A DNA stretch of 7,310 nt from Bacillota bacterium (GTDB lineage Bacteria > Bacillota > Clostridia > Acetivibrionales > DTU013), in NCBI GenBank assembly GCA_023415815.1, contig JAEZJL010000304.1, positions 1-7,310 on the forward strand, read 5' to 3'. Position numbers and translations under genes: made by a program. The notes under the pieces are model-generated. The model was not told where the DNA came from. It saw only the letters and a list, made by a program, of their open reading frames with translations, and ran no database searches. Every line of letters starts with the position of its first letter. Position 1 is the first letter of the stretch. This document shows positions 6,810-7,310 of this stretch, one piece after another.

Positions 6810-7310
6810 TTATTTTGTAGCCGTAGCCCCAGACAGTCGTTATCAGCAGGGTGGAGTCCGCTTCGGAAAGCTTCCTTCTCACCTTTTTGACCAGATCGTC
6901 GACAGCCCGCAGATCCCCGATGTGTTCATAGCCCCAGATGCCGTTGATGAGCTGATCCCGGGTATACACCCTATTCCTGTTTTTTATAAGGTACAGGAGC
7001 AGATCATATTCCTTGGGGGTGAGGTCCAGCTCGGTCATATCTTTGCACACCCTTCTTTCGTCGGGATACACGGTAATGTCGGCGCATCTGAGCCCGTTCC
7101 CGGCAGGCTCAGCCGCAGCTCCCACGTCCCTGACCCTTCTGAAAATGGTCTTGACCCTCGCCACCAGCTCGCGCGGGCTGAAGGGCTTCGATATGTAGTC
7201 GTCGCTGCCAAGCTCAAGCCCAAGTATCCTGTCTATCTCGTCATCCTTGGCGGAAACCATGATAATGGGCACCTCGCTGGACTTTCTGATCTCCCTGCAC
7301 AGGCTATAAC
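6802..7310 (-). CDS. OmpR/PhoB-family response regulator, 5'-truncated by the window edge
   Basis: DNA-binding partner of the adjacent kinase. The frame is open to the right edge and reads YSLCREIRKSSEV before the GTG at 7270-7272, matching the middle of a receiver domain, so that GTG is not the start. The acidic pocket and phospho-acceptor Asp lie outside the window. Counting from that GTG: switch Ser S7 (IIMVSAKDD), switch Tyr Y26 and conserved Lys K29 (SDDYISKPFSPRELVARV), a linker (about 46-60), then the C-terminal winged helix (about 61-156) with LTPKEYDLLLYLIKN, the WGYE turn, recognition helix LRAVDDLVKKVRRKL (121-135) and wing ITTVWGYGYKISG. It precedes the kinase on the same strand, the usual order. 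Targets are not shown; the region before the secreted-protein gene is a candidate. Confidence 0.94.
   Translation of the reverse strand, partial: YSLCREIRKSSEVPIIMVSAKDDEIDRILGLELGSDDYISKPFSPRELVARVKTIFRRVRDVGAAAEPAGNGLRCADITVYPDERRVCKDMTELDLTPKEYDLLLYLIKNRNRVYTRDQLINGIWGYEHIGDLRAVDDLVKKVRRKLSEADSTLLITTVWGYGYKISG

Noticed and set aside
1..7310. CRISPR array, insertion sequence, tRNA or rRNA
   Set aside because: No regularly spaced repeats, transposase-like protein, terminal inverted repeats or tRNA-like folds were noticed; nearly the whole window is accounted for by six genes.

Overview
The window most likely comes from a moderately GC-rich member of the Bacillota, probably a clostridium-like anaerobe. 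This is inferred from strong AGGAGG-type ribosome binding sites, frequent AGG/AGA arginine codons, a lipoprotein-type membrane fusion protein and OmpR-type two-component genes of Gram-positive style. No rRNA, tRNA, mobile element or CRISPR array is visible, and the species cannot be named from sequence alone.

Layout: the left part (1-4542, plus strand) is a tightly coupled three-gene efflux operon. It holds an RND (HAE-type) proton-driven transporter that is cut at the left edge, then a periplasmic-adaptor/membrane fusion lipoprotein (4-nt ATGA overlap), then a MarR-family repressor (1-nt TGATG overlap). A hairpin with T-runs on both sides (4584-4614) serves as a shared terminator between two converging transcription units. 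The right part (4678-7310, minus strand) is read toward the left: an OmpR/PhoB-type response regulator (cut at the right edge), a membrane sensor histidine kinase, and a small secreted coiled-coil protein with its own upstream regulatory region of about 110 bp.

How the genes may work together: RND protein and adaptor should form an export complex for amphiphilic or toxic compounds, with the MarR protein probably sensing the substrate. The regulator/kinase pair probably senses an envelope signal. The secreted protein next to it is a candidate target or accessory of that system, by analogy with CpxP/Spy beside envelope-stress systems. This link is inference.

Points worth a second look: (i) the kinase reading frame clearly continues upstream of its first standard start codon and encodes the missing half of transmembrane segment 1, yet contains no ATG/GTG/TTG; (ii) a perfect 12-bp inverted repeat covers both the putative -10 box and the Shine-Dalgarno of the secreted-protein gene; (iii) the secreted protein carries an internal duplication about 51 residues apart; (iv) a full-size RND pump with a lipoprotein adaptor lies in a probable monoderm, with no outer-membrane channel gene in view.
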